A DNA stretch of 10,356 nt from the NCBI GenBank assembly GCA_029864165.1, contig JAOTTZ010000030.1:1-10356 (forward strand), read 5' to 3'. A model generated the notes under the pieces. It had not been told where the DNA came from. It searched no databases and was given only the letters and a program-made list of their open reading frames with translations. The position numbers and the translations under genes are program-made. The DNA comes from Burkholderiaceae bacterium. GTDB taxonomy: Bacteria > Pseudomonadota > Gammaproteobacteria > Burkholderiales > Burkholderiaceae_C. Below are positions 1 through 6,486 of this stretch, piece by piece; position 1 is the first letter of the stretch, and each line of letters begins with the position of its first letter.

Positions 1-149
1 GCCAGTAGATTGAAGCGGCCGTCGTCGGCAGAAGCGGCACCTTCGTTCTCGGACGTAACGCCGGGACGGCGCGCCACGCCGGCAAGCAGCGTTGCCGGCT
101 GACAGTACGGCACTCCACTCATTCGCGCCCGCATAGCAACGGATTTCAT
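1..149 (-). CDS. Possible partial hypothetical gene running off the left edge
   Basis: A minus-strand frame starts at an ATG whose A is at 149 (further in-frame ATGs at 134 and 122) and stays open to position 1, about 49 codons. The frame upstream of the ATG is also open back to 503. No convincing Shine-Dalgarno precedes any of the three ATGs. The translation is not one I recognise, and it does not resemble the N-terminus of methionine aminopeptidase (map), the usual divergent neighbour of rpsB. Third-position GC of the last 30 or so codons is roughly two thirds, which fits coding but also fits chance in GC-rich DNA. It could be the N-terminus of an unknown divergent gene or a spurious open frame; I lean to undecided. 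Sequence beyond the left edge would settle it. Confidence 0.2.
   Translation of the reverse strand, partial: MKSVAMRARMSGVPYCQPATLLAGVARRPGVTSENEGAASADDGRFNLL
78..99. repeat. Perfect 8-bp inverted repeat (hairpin)
   Basis: GCCGGCAA at 78-85 and TTGCCGGC at 92-99 are perfect reverse complements separated by the 6-base loop GCAGCG. Neither strand shows a T-run after the stem, so it is not a standard intrinsic terminator. It lies inside the open minus-strand frame and could simply be part of a coding sequence. Function is unknown. Confidence 0.5.
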
Positions 150-243
150 TCGCTTGTCGTCATCCGGTTGAGCCGCAGGCGCTGCACCGTTTTCCTTGTC
201 GCGCGCATTCGCGACTTGGGGAACACCTTCGCAGCGTGTCAAT

Positions 244-292
244 TTCGCTACACAGCGCGGGCTACAGGTAGCGAAGGCGACCTCGCCTTCGC
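244..292. repeat. Two overlapping, mutually exclusive inverted repeats upstream of rpsB
   Basis: TTCGCTAC at 244-251 pairs perfectly with GTAGCGAA at 268-275 (8 bp, 16-base loop). GCGAAGGCGA at 271-280 pairs perfectly with TCGCCTTCGC at 283-292 (10 bp, 2-base spacer, so realistically a 9-bp stem with a 4-base loop). The two share GCGAA at 271-275, so a transcript could form only one of them at a time. No T-run follows on either strand. The longer repeat ends about 13 bases before the AT-rich promoter-like island, so as DNA it could be a protein-binding site over the -35 region. As RNA it would matter only for a transcript starting further upstream, or for a minus-strand leader. The symmetry is directly visible; any function is inference. 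Confidence 0.5.
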
Positions 293-304
293 GCGGTTGA
301 TGCG

Positions 305-313
305 TGATAATAT
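305..313 (+). promoter_or_regulatory. Candidate extended -10 element for the rpsB operon
   Basis: TGA followed by TAATAT at 305-313 resembles an extended -10 (TGn plus TATAAT-like hexamer), and the overlapping GATAAT at 306-311 is an alternative. It sits in the only clear AT-rich patch of the GC-rich region upstream of rpsB, about 185 bases before the start codon. No good -35 hexamer lies at 16-18 bases; the corresponding DNA is the right arm of an inverted repeat. The core TAATATTA at 308-315 is palindromic, so it could also serve a minus-strand promoter (TATTAT). This assignment is by eye. Confidence 0.3.
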
Positions 314-356
314 TAGCGATCTGCTTAGGATGTTTGCCCGCAAGCGATGGTGCTAG

Positions 357-496
357 GCCAAGCGGCGGCAAAGAGGTGCCTGATTGAGCAGTTGTGCCCC
401 TAGGCTTTGAAAGCTGTCGCAGCGGTTTGACCGGCAAAATAGGCGGTGCGGCTCGCAATGCACGCGGGGTTTTTTGGATCAACTTTCGGTAATTAC
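357..496 (+). promoter_or_regulatory. rpsB 5' leader, possible S2 autoregulatory region
   Basis: This is the non-coding stretch just before the S2 gene. It contains small self-complementary segments: GCTG-TCG-CAGC at 413-423, ACCG at 430-433 with CGGT at 444-447, and TGCG-GCT-CGCA at 447-457. A T-run at 470-475 follows GCGGGG. In several bacteria the rpsB-tsf messenger is repressed by S2 binding its leader, so a regulatory RNA fold here is expected from the family, but I cannot match it to a known leader model. The T-run after a weak stem could also act in attenuation. A few codons of the rpsB frame extend back to a GTG at 446; these are not thought to be translated. Confidence 0.25.
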
Positions 497-1243
497 ATGA
501 CTGTCAGCATGCGTGAGATGCTGGAAGCCGGTGTTCACTTCGGACACCAGACGCGCTTCTGGAACCCCAAGATGGCGCCGTACATCTACGGCCACCGCAA
601 CAAGATCCACATCATCAATCTGGAGCGGACACAGTCGCTGTTCGCCGAGGCGATGAAGTTCCTACGCCAACTGGCCGCGCGCCGCGGCACCATTTTGATG
701 GTCGGCACCAAGCGCCAATCGCGCGAAGTCATCGCCAGCGAAGCCAAGCGCTGCGGTATGCCTTATGTCGATCAGCGTTGGTTGGGAGGCACGATGACCA
801 ACTTCAAGACTGTCAAGGCTTCGCTGAAGAAATTGAAAGAGATGCAGGCCCAGACCGAGGCCGGCACCGATTTGCGCATCAAGAAAGAGGCGCTGATGTT
901 CGAGCGTGAATTGGCCAAGTTGGAGAAAGACATTGGCGGTATTCAGAATATGACTGCGCTGCCGGACGCCGTTTTCGTGATCGATGTCGGCTACCACAAG
1001 ATTGCTATTTTGGAAGCCCAGAAACTCGGAATTCCGATCGTCGGCGTTGTCGACTCCAACCATTCGCCGATCAGCATCGACTACGTGATTCCCGGCAACG
1101 ACGACTCGTCCAAGGCGGTGGCTTTGTATGCCAAGGCTGTGGCCGACGCGGTGCTCGACGGCAAGGCTAACGCGTCGAACGAACTCGTACAGGCCATCGG
1201 TGCCGAGGGCGATGAGTTTGTGGAAGTCAGCGACGAAGCGTGA
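497..1243 (+). CDS. rpsB: 30S ribosomal protein S2
   Basis: S2 is a structural protein of the small ribosomal subunit, bound late in assembly near the head-body junction together with S1. The product has 248 residues, normal for the family. The N-terminal S2 signature is clear (residues 5-18, [14 protein letters not shown]), followed by TRFWNPKM and the [14 protein letters not shown] block. The second S2 signature, [13 protein letters not shown] with the downstream EAQKLGIP, lies in the C-terminal half. The frame is open further upstream to a GTG at 446, but homologues begin at the [10 protein letters not shown] segment, so I chose ATG 497. The ribosome-binding site there is weak (CGGT, 6 bases upstream), which fits translational autoregulation by S2. 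It is the first gene of the cluster and is followed by an intrinsic terminator before tsf. Identity is certain; the start is very likely. Confidence 0.98.
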   Translation: MTVSMREMLEAGVHFGHQTRFWNPKMAPYIYGHRNKIHIINLERTQSLFAEAMKFLRQLAARRGTILMVGTKRQSREVIASEAKRCGMPYVDQRWLGGTMTNFKTVKASLKKLKEMQAQTEAGTDLRIKKEALMFERELAKLEKDIGGIQNMTALPDAVFVIDVGYHKIAILEAQKLGIPIVGVVDSNHSPISIDYVIPGNDDSSKAVALYAKAVADAVLDGKANASNELVQAIGAEGDEFVEVSDEA

Positions 1244-1271
1244 GTTGCAGATTGCGCACCGAAGCAATGAG

Positions 1272-1296
1272 AAGGGGCTACCAGAGCCCCTTTTTT
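1272..1296 (+). terminator. Intrinsic terminator or attenuator between rpsB and tsf
   Basis: GGGGCT at 1274-1279 pairs with AGCCCC at 1285-1290 across the 5-base loop ACCAG. The stem can be extended by AA at 1272-1273 with TT at 1291-1292, and a run of six T (1291-1296) follows. This is a textbook rho-independent shape. A smaller repeat, ATTGC at 1251-1255 and GCAAT at 1264-1268, precedes it. I see no good promoter between it and tsf, so the likely role is partial termination that lets S2 message exceed the downstream message. Confidence 0.85.
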
Positions 1297-1368
1297 CAAC
1301 TGGAGCCGGAATTTATTGATTGTGGCTGCGCCTGGCGTTGGCCAGCGAGCATGACGGAGATTTACTAG

Positions 1369-2277
1369 ATGGCCGAGATTACCGCGAGCATGGTGGGTGA
1401 GCTGCGCGCCAGGACCGACGCGCCAATGATGGAGTGCAAGAAGGCGTTGATCGAGGCACAGGGCGAATTGGACAAGGCCGAAGAGCTGTTACGGGTCAAA
1501 CTTGGCGGCAAAGCCAGCAAGGCCTCGTCCCGCGTGACTTCAGAAGGCATCGTTTCGGTGTTCGTCAGCGGCAACACCGGCGCGATGATAGAGCTCAATT
1601 GTGAGACCGATTTTGTCGCCAAGAACGAAGATTTTCTGGGCTTTGGAAAAGCGCTCGCTGAAATCGTCGCCAAGCAAAACCCGGTAGATGTGCCGGCCTT
1701 GTCGGCGCTCGATCTCGATGGCGTCAACGTCGAAACCCGACGCACGGCGTTGATCGGCAAGATAGGCGAGAACATCTCCATCCGCCGGTTCAAGCGTTTC
1801 TCGGGTGACGCTAAGTTGATGACATATCTGCACGGTACGCGCATCGGCGTGGTGGTCGAATACGTCGGTGACGACGTGGCGGCAAAAGATGTGGCGATGC
1901 ACGTGGCCGCGATGAAGCCGGCGGCACTGTCGGCGGCAGAAGTGTCTGCCGAGTTGATCGAAAAAGAGCGTCACGTAGCCACGTTGAAGGCTGCCGAAGA
2001 CAGCGCCAAGGCCGTGGCCGATGGCAAGACACCGCAGCCGGCTGAGATTGTGGCTCGACGTGTCGAGGGCGCCGTTCAGAAGTTCCTGAAGGAAGTCTGC
2101 CTCTACGATCAGACTTTTGTCAAAAATGACAAACAGACCGTCGCGCAGATGCTCAAGGCCGCGGATACGAAGCTCAAGGGCTTTACCGTTTTTGTGGTGG
2201 GTGAGGGCATCGCGAAGAAGGACGAAGATTTCGCCGCCGAGGTGGCTGCTCAAGTCGCGGCAGCCAAGGCCGGCTAA
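1369..2277 (+). CDS. tsf: Translation elongation factor Ts (EF-Ts)
   Basis: EF-Ts is the nucleotide-exchange factor that releases GDP from EF-Tu so that EF-Tu can rebind GTP and aminoacyl-tRNA. The product has 302 residues, slightly longer than the roughly 283 of E. coli. Residues 1-55 form the UBA-like N-terminal domain with the signature [12 protein letters not shown] at 16-27. The core signature [12 protein letters not shown] lies at 75-86; its TDFV at 80-83 matches the E. coli residues that contact EF-Tu. The dimerisation and C-terminal regions follow. The start at ATG 1369 has a good GGAGA Shine-Dalgarno at 1356-1360, 8 bases upstream. The gene lies 125 bases after rpsB, with the terminator in between, and 21 bases before pyrH, so its supply probably depends on readthrough from the rpsB promoter. 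Confidence 0.98.
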   Translation: MAEITASMVGELRARTDAPMMECKKALIEAQGELDKAEELLRVKLGGKASKASSRVTSEGIVSVFVSGNTGAMIELNCETDFVAKNEDFLGFGKALAEIVAKQNPVDVPALSALDLDGVNVETRRTALIGKIGENISIRRFKRFSGDAKLMTYLHGTRIGVVVEYVGDDVAAKDVAMHVAAMKPAALSAAEVSAELIEKERHVATLKAAEDSAKAVADGKTPQPAEIVARRVEGAVQKFLKEVCLYDQTFVKNDKQTVAQMLKAADTKLKGFTVFVVGEGIAKKDEDFAAEVAAQVAAAKAG

Positions 2278-2298
2278 GACCCTGCTTCATTGCCACCC

Positions 2299-3009
2299 AT
2301 GCCTCAATACAAGCGTATTTTGCTCAAGCTTTCCGGCGAAGCCTTGATGGGCGAAGACGCCTACGGTATCAACCGCGCGACCATCGTGCGCATGGTGCGT
2401 GAGGTGCAAGAGGTCACTAAGCTCGGCGTGGAAGTGGCGGTGGTGATCGGCGGTGGCAATATTTTTCGCGGCGTGGCAGGAGGTGCCGTTGGCATGGACC
2501 GCGCGACTGCGGACTATATGGGCATGCTGGCCACCGTGATGAACGCGCTGGCGCTGGCCGACACGATGCGCCAGGAGGGCATCATCGCGCGCGTGATGTC
2601 GGCCATTGCCATTGAGCAGGTGGTCGAGCCTTATGTGCGTCCCAAGGCGTTGCAGTACCTTGAAGAAGGCAAGGTGTTGATATTTGCCGCCGGGACCGGA
2701 AATCCGTTCTTCACCACCGACACAGCTGCTGCATTGCGCGGTGCCGAGATTGGTGCCGAGATCATGCTCAAGGCGACCAAGGTCGATGGCGTGTACTCTG
2801 ACGATCCACGGCGGGACGCGAAAGCGACACGGTACTCGAGTATCACCTTCGACGAAGCCATCAGCAAGAACTTGCAGGTGCTTGACGCCACTGCTTTTGC
2901 GCTCTGTCGCGATCAGAATCTGCCCATTAGGGTGTTCAGTATCCTCAAGGCCGGTGCGCTGAAGCGTGTAGTGACCGGCGAGGATGAGGGCACACTGGTC
3001 CACGTATGA
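2299..3009 (+). CDS. pyrH: UMP kinase (uridylate kinase)
   Basis: This enzyme phosphorylates UMP to UDP with ATP in de novo pyrimidine nucleotide synthesis. The bacterial enzyme is a hexamer of the amino-acid-kinase fold, typically activated by GTP and inhibited by UTP. The product has 236 residues, normal length. Visible motifs are KLSGEAL at 10-16 (phosphate binding), IGGGNIFRG at 50-58, [12 protein letters not shown] at 66-77, and [12 protein letters not shown] at 133-144 (UMP and ATP binding), followed by [13 protein letters not shown] chose ATG 2299, which gives the usual [16 protein letters not shown] start. An in-frame TTG at 2290 would add three residues. Neither start has a recognisable Shine-Dalgarno, so translation may be coupled to tsf, which ends 21 bases earlier. 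Confidence 0.97.
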   Translation: MPQYKRILLKLSGEALMGEDAYGINRATIVRMVREVQEVTKLGVEVAVVIGGGNIFRGVAGGAVGMDRATADYMGMLATVMNALALADTMRQEGIIARVMSAIAIEQVVEPYVRPKALQYLEEGKVLIFAAGTGNPFFTTDTAAALRGAEIGAEIMLKATKVDGVYSDDPRRDAKATRYSSITFDEAISKNLQVLDATAFALCRDQNLPIRVFSILKAGALKRVVTGEDEGTLVHV

Positions 3010-3018
3010 GGCTCTAAC

Positions 3019-3579
3019 ATGGAAACCACTGAGATCCGCAAGACCGCTGAACAGAAGATGGAGCGTGCGGTCGAAGCATTCAAGTCGGAGTTGACCAAGA
3101 TCCGGACCGGCCGTGCGCATCCGGGCATACTCGACCAAGTGCAGGTCGAGTACTACGGGTCCATGCTGCCTATCAGTCAGGTTGCCAACGTCACCTTGCT
3201 CGACGCCCGCACGATCAGCGTGCAACCCTGGGAAAAGGGGATGGGGGCGAAAATCGAGAAGGCGATACGGGAGTCCGACCTGGGCCTGAACCCTGCCGCG
3301 CAGGGCGATTTGTTGCGTGTGCCGATGCCGGCACTGACCGAAGAGCGTCGTCGCGATCTGACCAAGGTGGTGCGCCACGCCAGCGAAGAAGCCAAGATCG
3401 CAGTGCGTAGTGTGCGGCGCGATGCCAACGAGCAGGCCAAAAAGCTGACGAAGGACAAGCAAATCAGCGAAGACGATGAGCGCCGCTCACTCGATGAGTT
3501 GCAAAAGCTGACCGATCGCACTATCGGTGAAATAGACAAGCTGACCTCCGCCAAAGAAGCCGAGGTCTTGGCGGTCTGA
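3019..3579 (+). CDS. frr: Ribosome recycling factor
   Basis: RRF acts with EF-G to split the post-termination ribosome into subunits so that it can start again. The product has 186 residues, against 185 in E. coli. The N-terminal helix contains [20 protein letters not shown], the conserved [11 protein letters not shown] segment. The hinge and small domain ([28 protein letters not shown]) follow, then the long charged C-terminal helices ([11 protein letters not shown] onward). The start at ATG 3019 lies 9 bases after pyrH. Its Shine-Dalgarno GAGG at 3008-3011 overlaps the pyrH stop codon and is 7 bases from the ATG, which suggests coupling to pyrH. Nothing looks unusual. Confidence 0.98.
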   Translation: METTEIRKTAEQKMERAVEAFKSELTKIRTGRAHPGILDQVQVEYYGSMLPISQVANVTLLDARTISVQPWEKGMGAKIEKAIRESDLGLNPAAQGDLLRVPMPALTEERRRDLTKVVRHASEEAKIAVRSVRRDANEQAKKLTKDKQISEDDERRSLDELQKLTDRTIGEIDKLTSAKEAEVLAV

Positions 3580-3670
3580 ATCCGAGCTACTCGTTGTGTC
3601 TAAAACCCCTGATAGCTCTAGCCTTGCAATTCTGGTGCCGACTTGAGCAAGCCTCGGTGGCATGCTGCCT

Positions 3671-4435
3671 ATGAGTGAGCAGACGAGCAACCTTGCGCGG
3701 GTGACATCCGGCGTGCCGCGCCATGTCGCCATTGTGATGGATGGCAACGGTAGATGGGCACGCAAACGCTTCTTGCCGCGCGTGTATGGACACAAGGTCG
3801 GCGTGGACGCCCTGATGCGAACCGTTGGCGCCTGCGCCGACCGTGGGATCGAGTACCTGAGCGTATTCGCATTTTCGTCGGAGAACTGGAAACGACCGAC
3901 CGAAGAGGTCTCGGGCCTGATGAATCTGGTGCTGGCAGCTGTGTCTAGCCATCTCGCTAAGCTGGCCGGTGCGGGTGTTCGCATCCGCATCGTTGGTGAC
4001 CGCAGTCACGTCTCGGGGGCCGTACGTGCGGCGTGGGATGAGGCGGAGTCCGCCACCGCCGGCAACACCAAAATCGCGCTTTCCGTGGCGTTTAACTACG
4101 GTGGGCGCTGGGACATCGTGCAGGCTTGCCGCCGGGTTGTCGAAGCGGGACTGACGCCGCAGCAGATCGACGAGGCGGTGCTGGATAGACACATGGCAAT
4201 GAGCTACGCGCCGGACCCAGACCTGTTCATCCGCACCGGCGGCGAGGTGCGCATCAGCAATTTCATGCTTTGGCAGACCGCTTACGCGGAGTTTTTTTTC
4301 AGCGATTGCCTTTGGCCCGATTTCGGGAGCAGTGAGCTCGACGCGGCCATAGCCGCCTACGCTCAGCGCGACCGCCGCTTCGGCGAAGTGCACGAGCCAG
4401 CGATGCCAGCGGTGACTCGTCAGGTGGCAGTTTGA
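3671..4435 (+). CDS. uppS: Undecaprenyl diphosphate synthase (cis-prenyltransferase)
   Basis: This enzyme adds eight isopentenyl units in cis to farnesyl diphosphate, giving the C55 lipid carrier used for peptidoglycan and surface polysaccharides. The product has 254 residues from ATG 3671. The substrate-binding and catalytic motif IVMDGNGRWA holds the essential Asp (residue 24). FAFSSENWKRP, the FNYGGRWDI segment and the DPDLFIRTGGEVRISNF motif are all intact. An in-frame ATG at 3662 would add three residues. I prefer 3671 because GGTGG at 3656-3660 is 10 bases from it but only one base from 3662. The 91 bases after frr contain no promoter or terminator I can recognise, so it probably continues the same transcript. 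The last codons overlap an in-frame TTG of cdsA. Confidence 0.96.
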   Translation: MSEQTSNLARVTSGVPRHVAIVMDGNGRWARKRFLPRVYGHKVGVDALMRTVGACADRGIEYLSVFAFSSENWKRPTEEVSGLMNLVLAAVSSHLAKLAGAGVRIRIVGDRSHVSGAVRAAWDEAESATAGNTKIALSVAFNYGGRWDIVQACRRVVEAGLTPQQIDEAVLDRHMAMSYAPDPDLFIRTGGEVRISNFMLWQTAYAEFFFSDCLWPDFGSSELDAAIAAYAQRDRRFGEVHEPAMPAVTRQVAV

Positions 4436-4437
4436 GC

Positions 4438-5283
4438 ATGCTCAAGCAGCGTGTCATCACCGCTGTGAGCTTGTTGGTACTGCTGTTGCCGGCGCTGTGG
4501 GTGCGCAATCCGTGGCTGTTTGCGTTGCTAACGCTTGCGCTGATCGGCGCCGCGGGTTGGGAGTGGGGGCGGCTCAACGGCTTGGGTACTTTGCCGGCGC
4601 TGTCTATTTCTGCCTTGGTATTAGGGCTGTGTTTGGTCGCGTTAGCGGCCGGTTGGCTCGCCGTGCCGCCCGCGTGGGCGTGGTGGTTGCCGATGGTTGT
4701 GTGGGTGGGTGGTGGTGCATGGGTGATCCGCCACGGGCCCAACGGCTGGCGCAGCTGCCTGATGGTGCTACGTCTGTTGGCGGGCGTAGTGCTGCTGGCG
4801 CTGGCTTGGCTTGCCCTTGCACACGCCAAAACGCGCGGCATCAACTACGTACTTTCGGTGTTCTGCCTGGTTTGGGTGGCCGATATTGCGGCCTATTTCG
4901 GAGGCCGCGTTTTCGGGCGGCACAAGCTGGCGCCAGCGATCAGCCCTGGCAAGAGTTGGGAAGGCGTGTGGTCTGGCATGGCTGGCGTGCTGCTGCTGGG
5001 TTGGTTCTGGTGCACGGTGATAGACCGGCGTATACCGGTCGATTCTTTGAGCCTGTACAGTGAGTTGGCTGACGGATTGGGAATCGCCCACGCGGTGTTG
5101 ACGCTGTTGTTCTTGTCGGCCATGAGTGTCGTCGGTGACCTCGTGGAATCGGTCGTCAAGCGCAGTGCGGGGGTCAAGGACAGCAGCGCTCTGCTGCCAG
5201 GCCACGGCGGTGTGCTCGACCGTGTGGACGCACTGCTGCCTGTCTTCCCGCTGGCCCTGGTGTTCAGTACTTCACGGGGCTGA
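4438..5283 (+). CDS. cdsA: Phosphatidate cytidylyltransferase (CDP-diglyceride synthase)
   Basis: This inner-membrane enzyme joins CTP and phosphatidic acid to give CDP-diacylglycerol, the precursor of phosphatidylethanolamine, phosphatidylglycerol and cardiolipin. The product has 281 residues and is strongly hydrophobic, with several membrane helices starting near residue 8. The family signature near the C-terminus is complete: SVVKR at 238-242, KD at 247-248, PGHGG at 254-258 and DRVD at 261-264; the Asp residues are expected to bind metal. ATG 4438 is two bases after the uppS stop and has AGGTGG at 4422-4427, 10 bases upstream. A TTG at 4432, overlapping the uppS stop by four bases, is a less likely start. 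The stop is 18 bases before dxr. Confidence 0.96.
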   Translation: MLKQRVITAVSLLVLLLPALWVRNPWLFALLTLALIGAAGWEWGRLNGLGTLPALSISALVLGLCLVALAAGWLAVPPAWAWWLPMVVWVGGGAWVIRHGPNGWRSCLMVLRLLAGVVLLALAWLALAHAKTRGINYVLSVFCLVWVADIAAYFGGRVFGRHKLAPAISPGKSWEGVWSGMAGVLLLGWFWCTVIDRRIPVDSLSLYSELADGLGIAHAVLTLLFLSAMSVVGDLVESVVKRSAGVKDSSALLPGHGGVLDRVDALLPVFPLALVFSTSRG

Positions 5284-5301
5284 CGGCCTGAGACGCGCAC
5301 C

Positions 5302-6486
5302 ATGGGCACCATGACGCAGGTTTGCATCCTGGGCTCCACCGGGTCCATCGGCACCAGCACGCTGGACGTGATGGCCCGTCACCCTGAGCGATTCCAGGCT
5401 TTTGCGTTGACCGCCCACGGTCGCGTTGATGAGCTGCTGGCGCAATGTATTCAGTGGCGCCCTCGTTTTGCGGTGTTGCCTGGCGCGGAGCAGGCCACTT
5501 ACCTGCGCAATGGGCTGAAGGCGGCGAGGTTGCGCACCGAAGTACTGTGCGGTGCAACCGCATTGGCCGAGGTGGCGGCCCATCCTGACGTGCAAGTGGT
5601 GATGGCCGCCATTGTCGGCGCTGCCGGGTTGATCCCATGCCTTGCCGCTGCGCGCGCGGGCAAGCGTTTGTTGTTGGCCAACAAGGAAGCGCTGGTGGTG
5701 GGAGGGGCGCTCTTCATGCAGGCAGTGCGCGAAGGCGGTGCACAGTTGTTGCCCATCGATAGCGAGCACTCGGCCATCTTCCAGTGCCTGCCCGAGGATC
5801 GCGCGTGTTGGGTGGACCGAATCGCTCATATTGTGCTCACCGCCTCTGGGGGGCCGTTTCGCGACCGTGACCCGTCGACGCTGGGCGATGTCACGCCCGA
5901 TGAGGCCTGCGCGCACCCGAACTGGGTGATGGGGCGCAAGATTTCCGTTGATTCGGCGACGATGATGAACAAGGCGCTGGAGGTGATAGAAGCACATTGG
6001 CTGTTTGGTTTGGCACCCGAGCAGATTCGTGTTGTGATCCACCCCCAGAGCATCGTGCATTCGATGGTGGCTTACCGAGACAGTTCTGTGCTGGCGCAGT
6101 TGGGCACTCCCGACATGCGCGTGCCGATTGCATGCGGATTGGCTTACCCCGAGCGTATCGAATCGGGCGGCGAAGTGCTCGACCTCAGCACGATGGCCCA
6201 GCTCAGCTTTGAAGAACCCGACCCGCGGCGCTTTCCCAGCCTGCAAATGGCTTGGGACACCTTGCGCGGCCCAGCAGGAGGCGCGACGATACTCAACGCG
6301 GCCAATGAAGAGGCGGTAGCGGCCTTTCTTGGGTGCACGATTCGTTTTGATCAGATTCACGCCGTCAACGCTGCTACGTTGGACGCCGTGCAGCCTGCCG
6401 GCGCCACATCGATCGACGGCCTGCTGGCGTTGGATGCCCTGGCCCGGCGCGAGGCGGTGCTTCAGGTCAGGAGGCTGGCTGCATGA
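5302..6486 (+). CDS. dxr: 1-deoxy-D-xylulose 5-phosphate reductoisomerase
   Basis: DXR is the committed step of the MEP isoprenoid pathway: it rearranges and reduces DXP to MEP with NADPH and a divalent metal, and supplies the precursors that end up in the UppS product. The product has 394 residues. The NADPH-binding GSTGSIG lies at 11-17. LLANKEALVVGG, the metal-binding LPIDSEHSAIFQ (Asp153, Glu155), TASGGPFR, ALEVIEAHW (Glu227) and IHPQSIVHSMV follow in family order. The spacing between the first and third metal ligands is 74 residues, against 81 in E. coli (150 to 231), because the intervening loop is shorter. Start ATG 5302 has TGAGA at 5289-5293, 8 bases upstream; ATG 5311 is a weaker alternative. 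The stop overlaps the rseP start (ATGA). Confidence 0.97.
   Translation: MGTMTQVCILGSTGSIGTSTLDVMARHPERFQAFALTAHGRVDELLAQCIQWRPRFAVLPGAEQATYLRNGLKAARLRTEVLCGATALAEVAAHPDVQVVMAAIVGAAGLIPCLAAARAGKRLLLANKEALVVGGALFMQAVREGGAQLLPIDSEHSAIFQCLPEDRACWVDRIAHIVLTASGGPFRDRDPSTLGDVTPDEACAHPNWVMGRKISVDSATMMNKALEVIEAHWLFGLAPEQIRVVIHPQSIVHSMVAYRDSSVLAQLGTPDMRVPIACGLAYPERIESGGEVLDLSTMAQLSFEEPDPRRFPSLQMAWDTLRGPAGGATILNAANEEAVAAFLGCTIRFDQIHAVNAATLDAVQPAGATSIDGLLALDALARREAVLQVRRLAA

Noticed and set aside
1..102. + strand frame open from the left edge to a TGA at 100-102, possibly the tail of an upstream gene
   Set aside because: Only 33 codons, no recognisable C-terminus, and it competes with the minus-strand frame. 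Not supportable.
168..356. 62-residue + strand reading frame upstream of rpsB, starting with TTG
   Set aside because: No Shine-Dalgarno, no recognisable family, and it crosses both inverted repeats and the promoter-like island. More likely non-coding.
427..455. TTGACC at 427-432 as a -35 box close to rpsB
   Set aside because: No -10-like hexamer occurs at 16-18 bases downstream; the DNA there is GC-rich.
1316..1344. TTGATT as a -35 box of a separate tsf promoter after the terminator
   Set aside because: No -10-like sequence at the right spacing.
1332..1345. CTGGC-GTTG-GCCAG small hairpin before tsf
   Set aside because: Five base pairs with no T-run or other supporting context; expected by chance in GC-rich DNA.
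2287..3462. 391-codon minus-strand frame opposite pyrH and frr
   Set aside because: It lies opposite two certain genes and its His-rich, low-complexity translation is typical of the antisense of GC-rich coding DNA.
3580..3670. Possible promoter or small gene between frr and uppS
   Set aside because: No convincing promoter hexamers, hairpin or start with a ribosome-binding site in the 91 bases.
5272..6360. 362-codon minus-strand frame opposite dxr
   Set aside because: Shadow of dxr, whose motifs are complete on the + strand; no family features on the minus strand.
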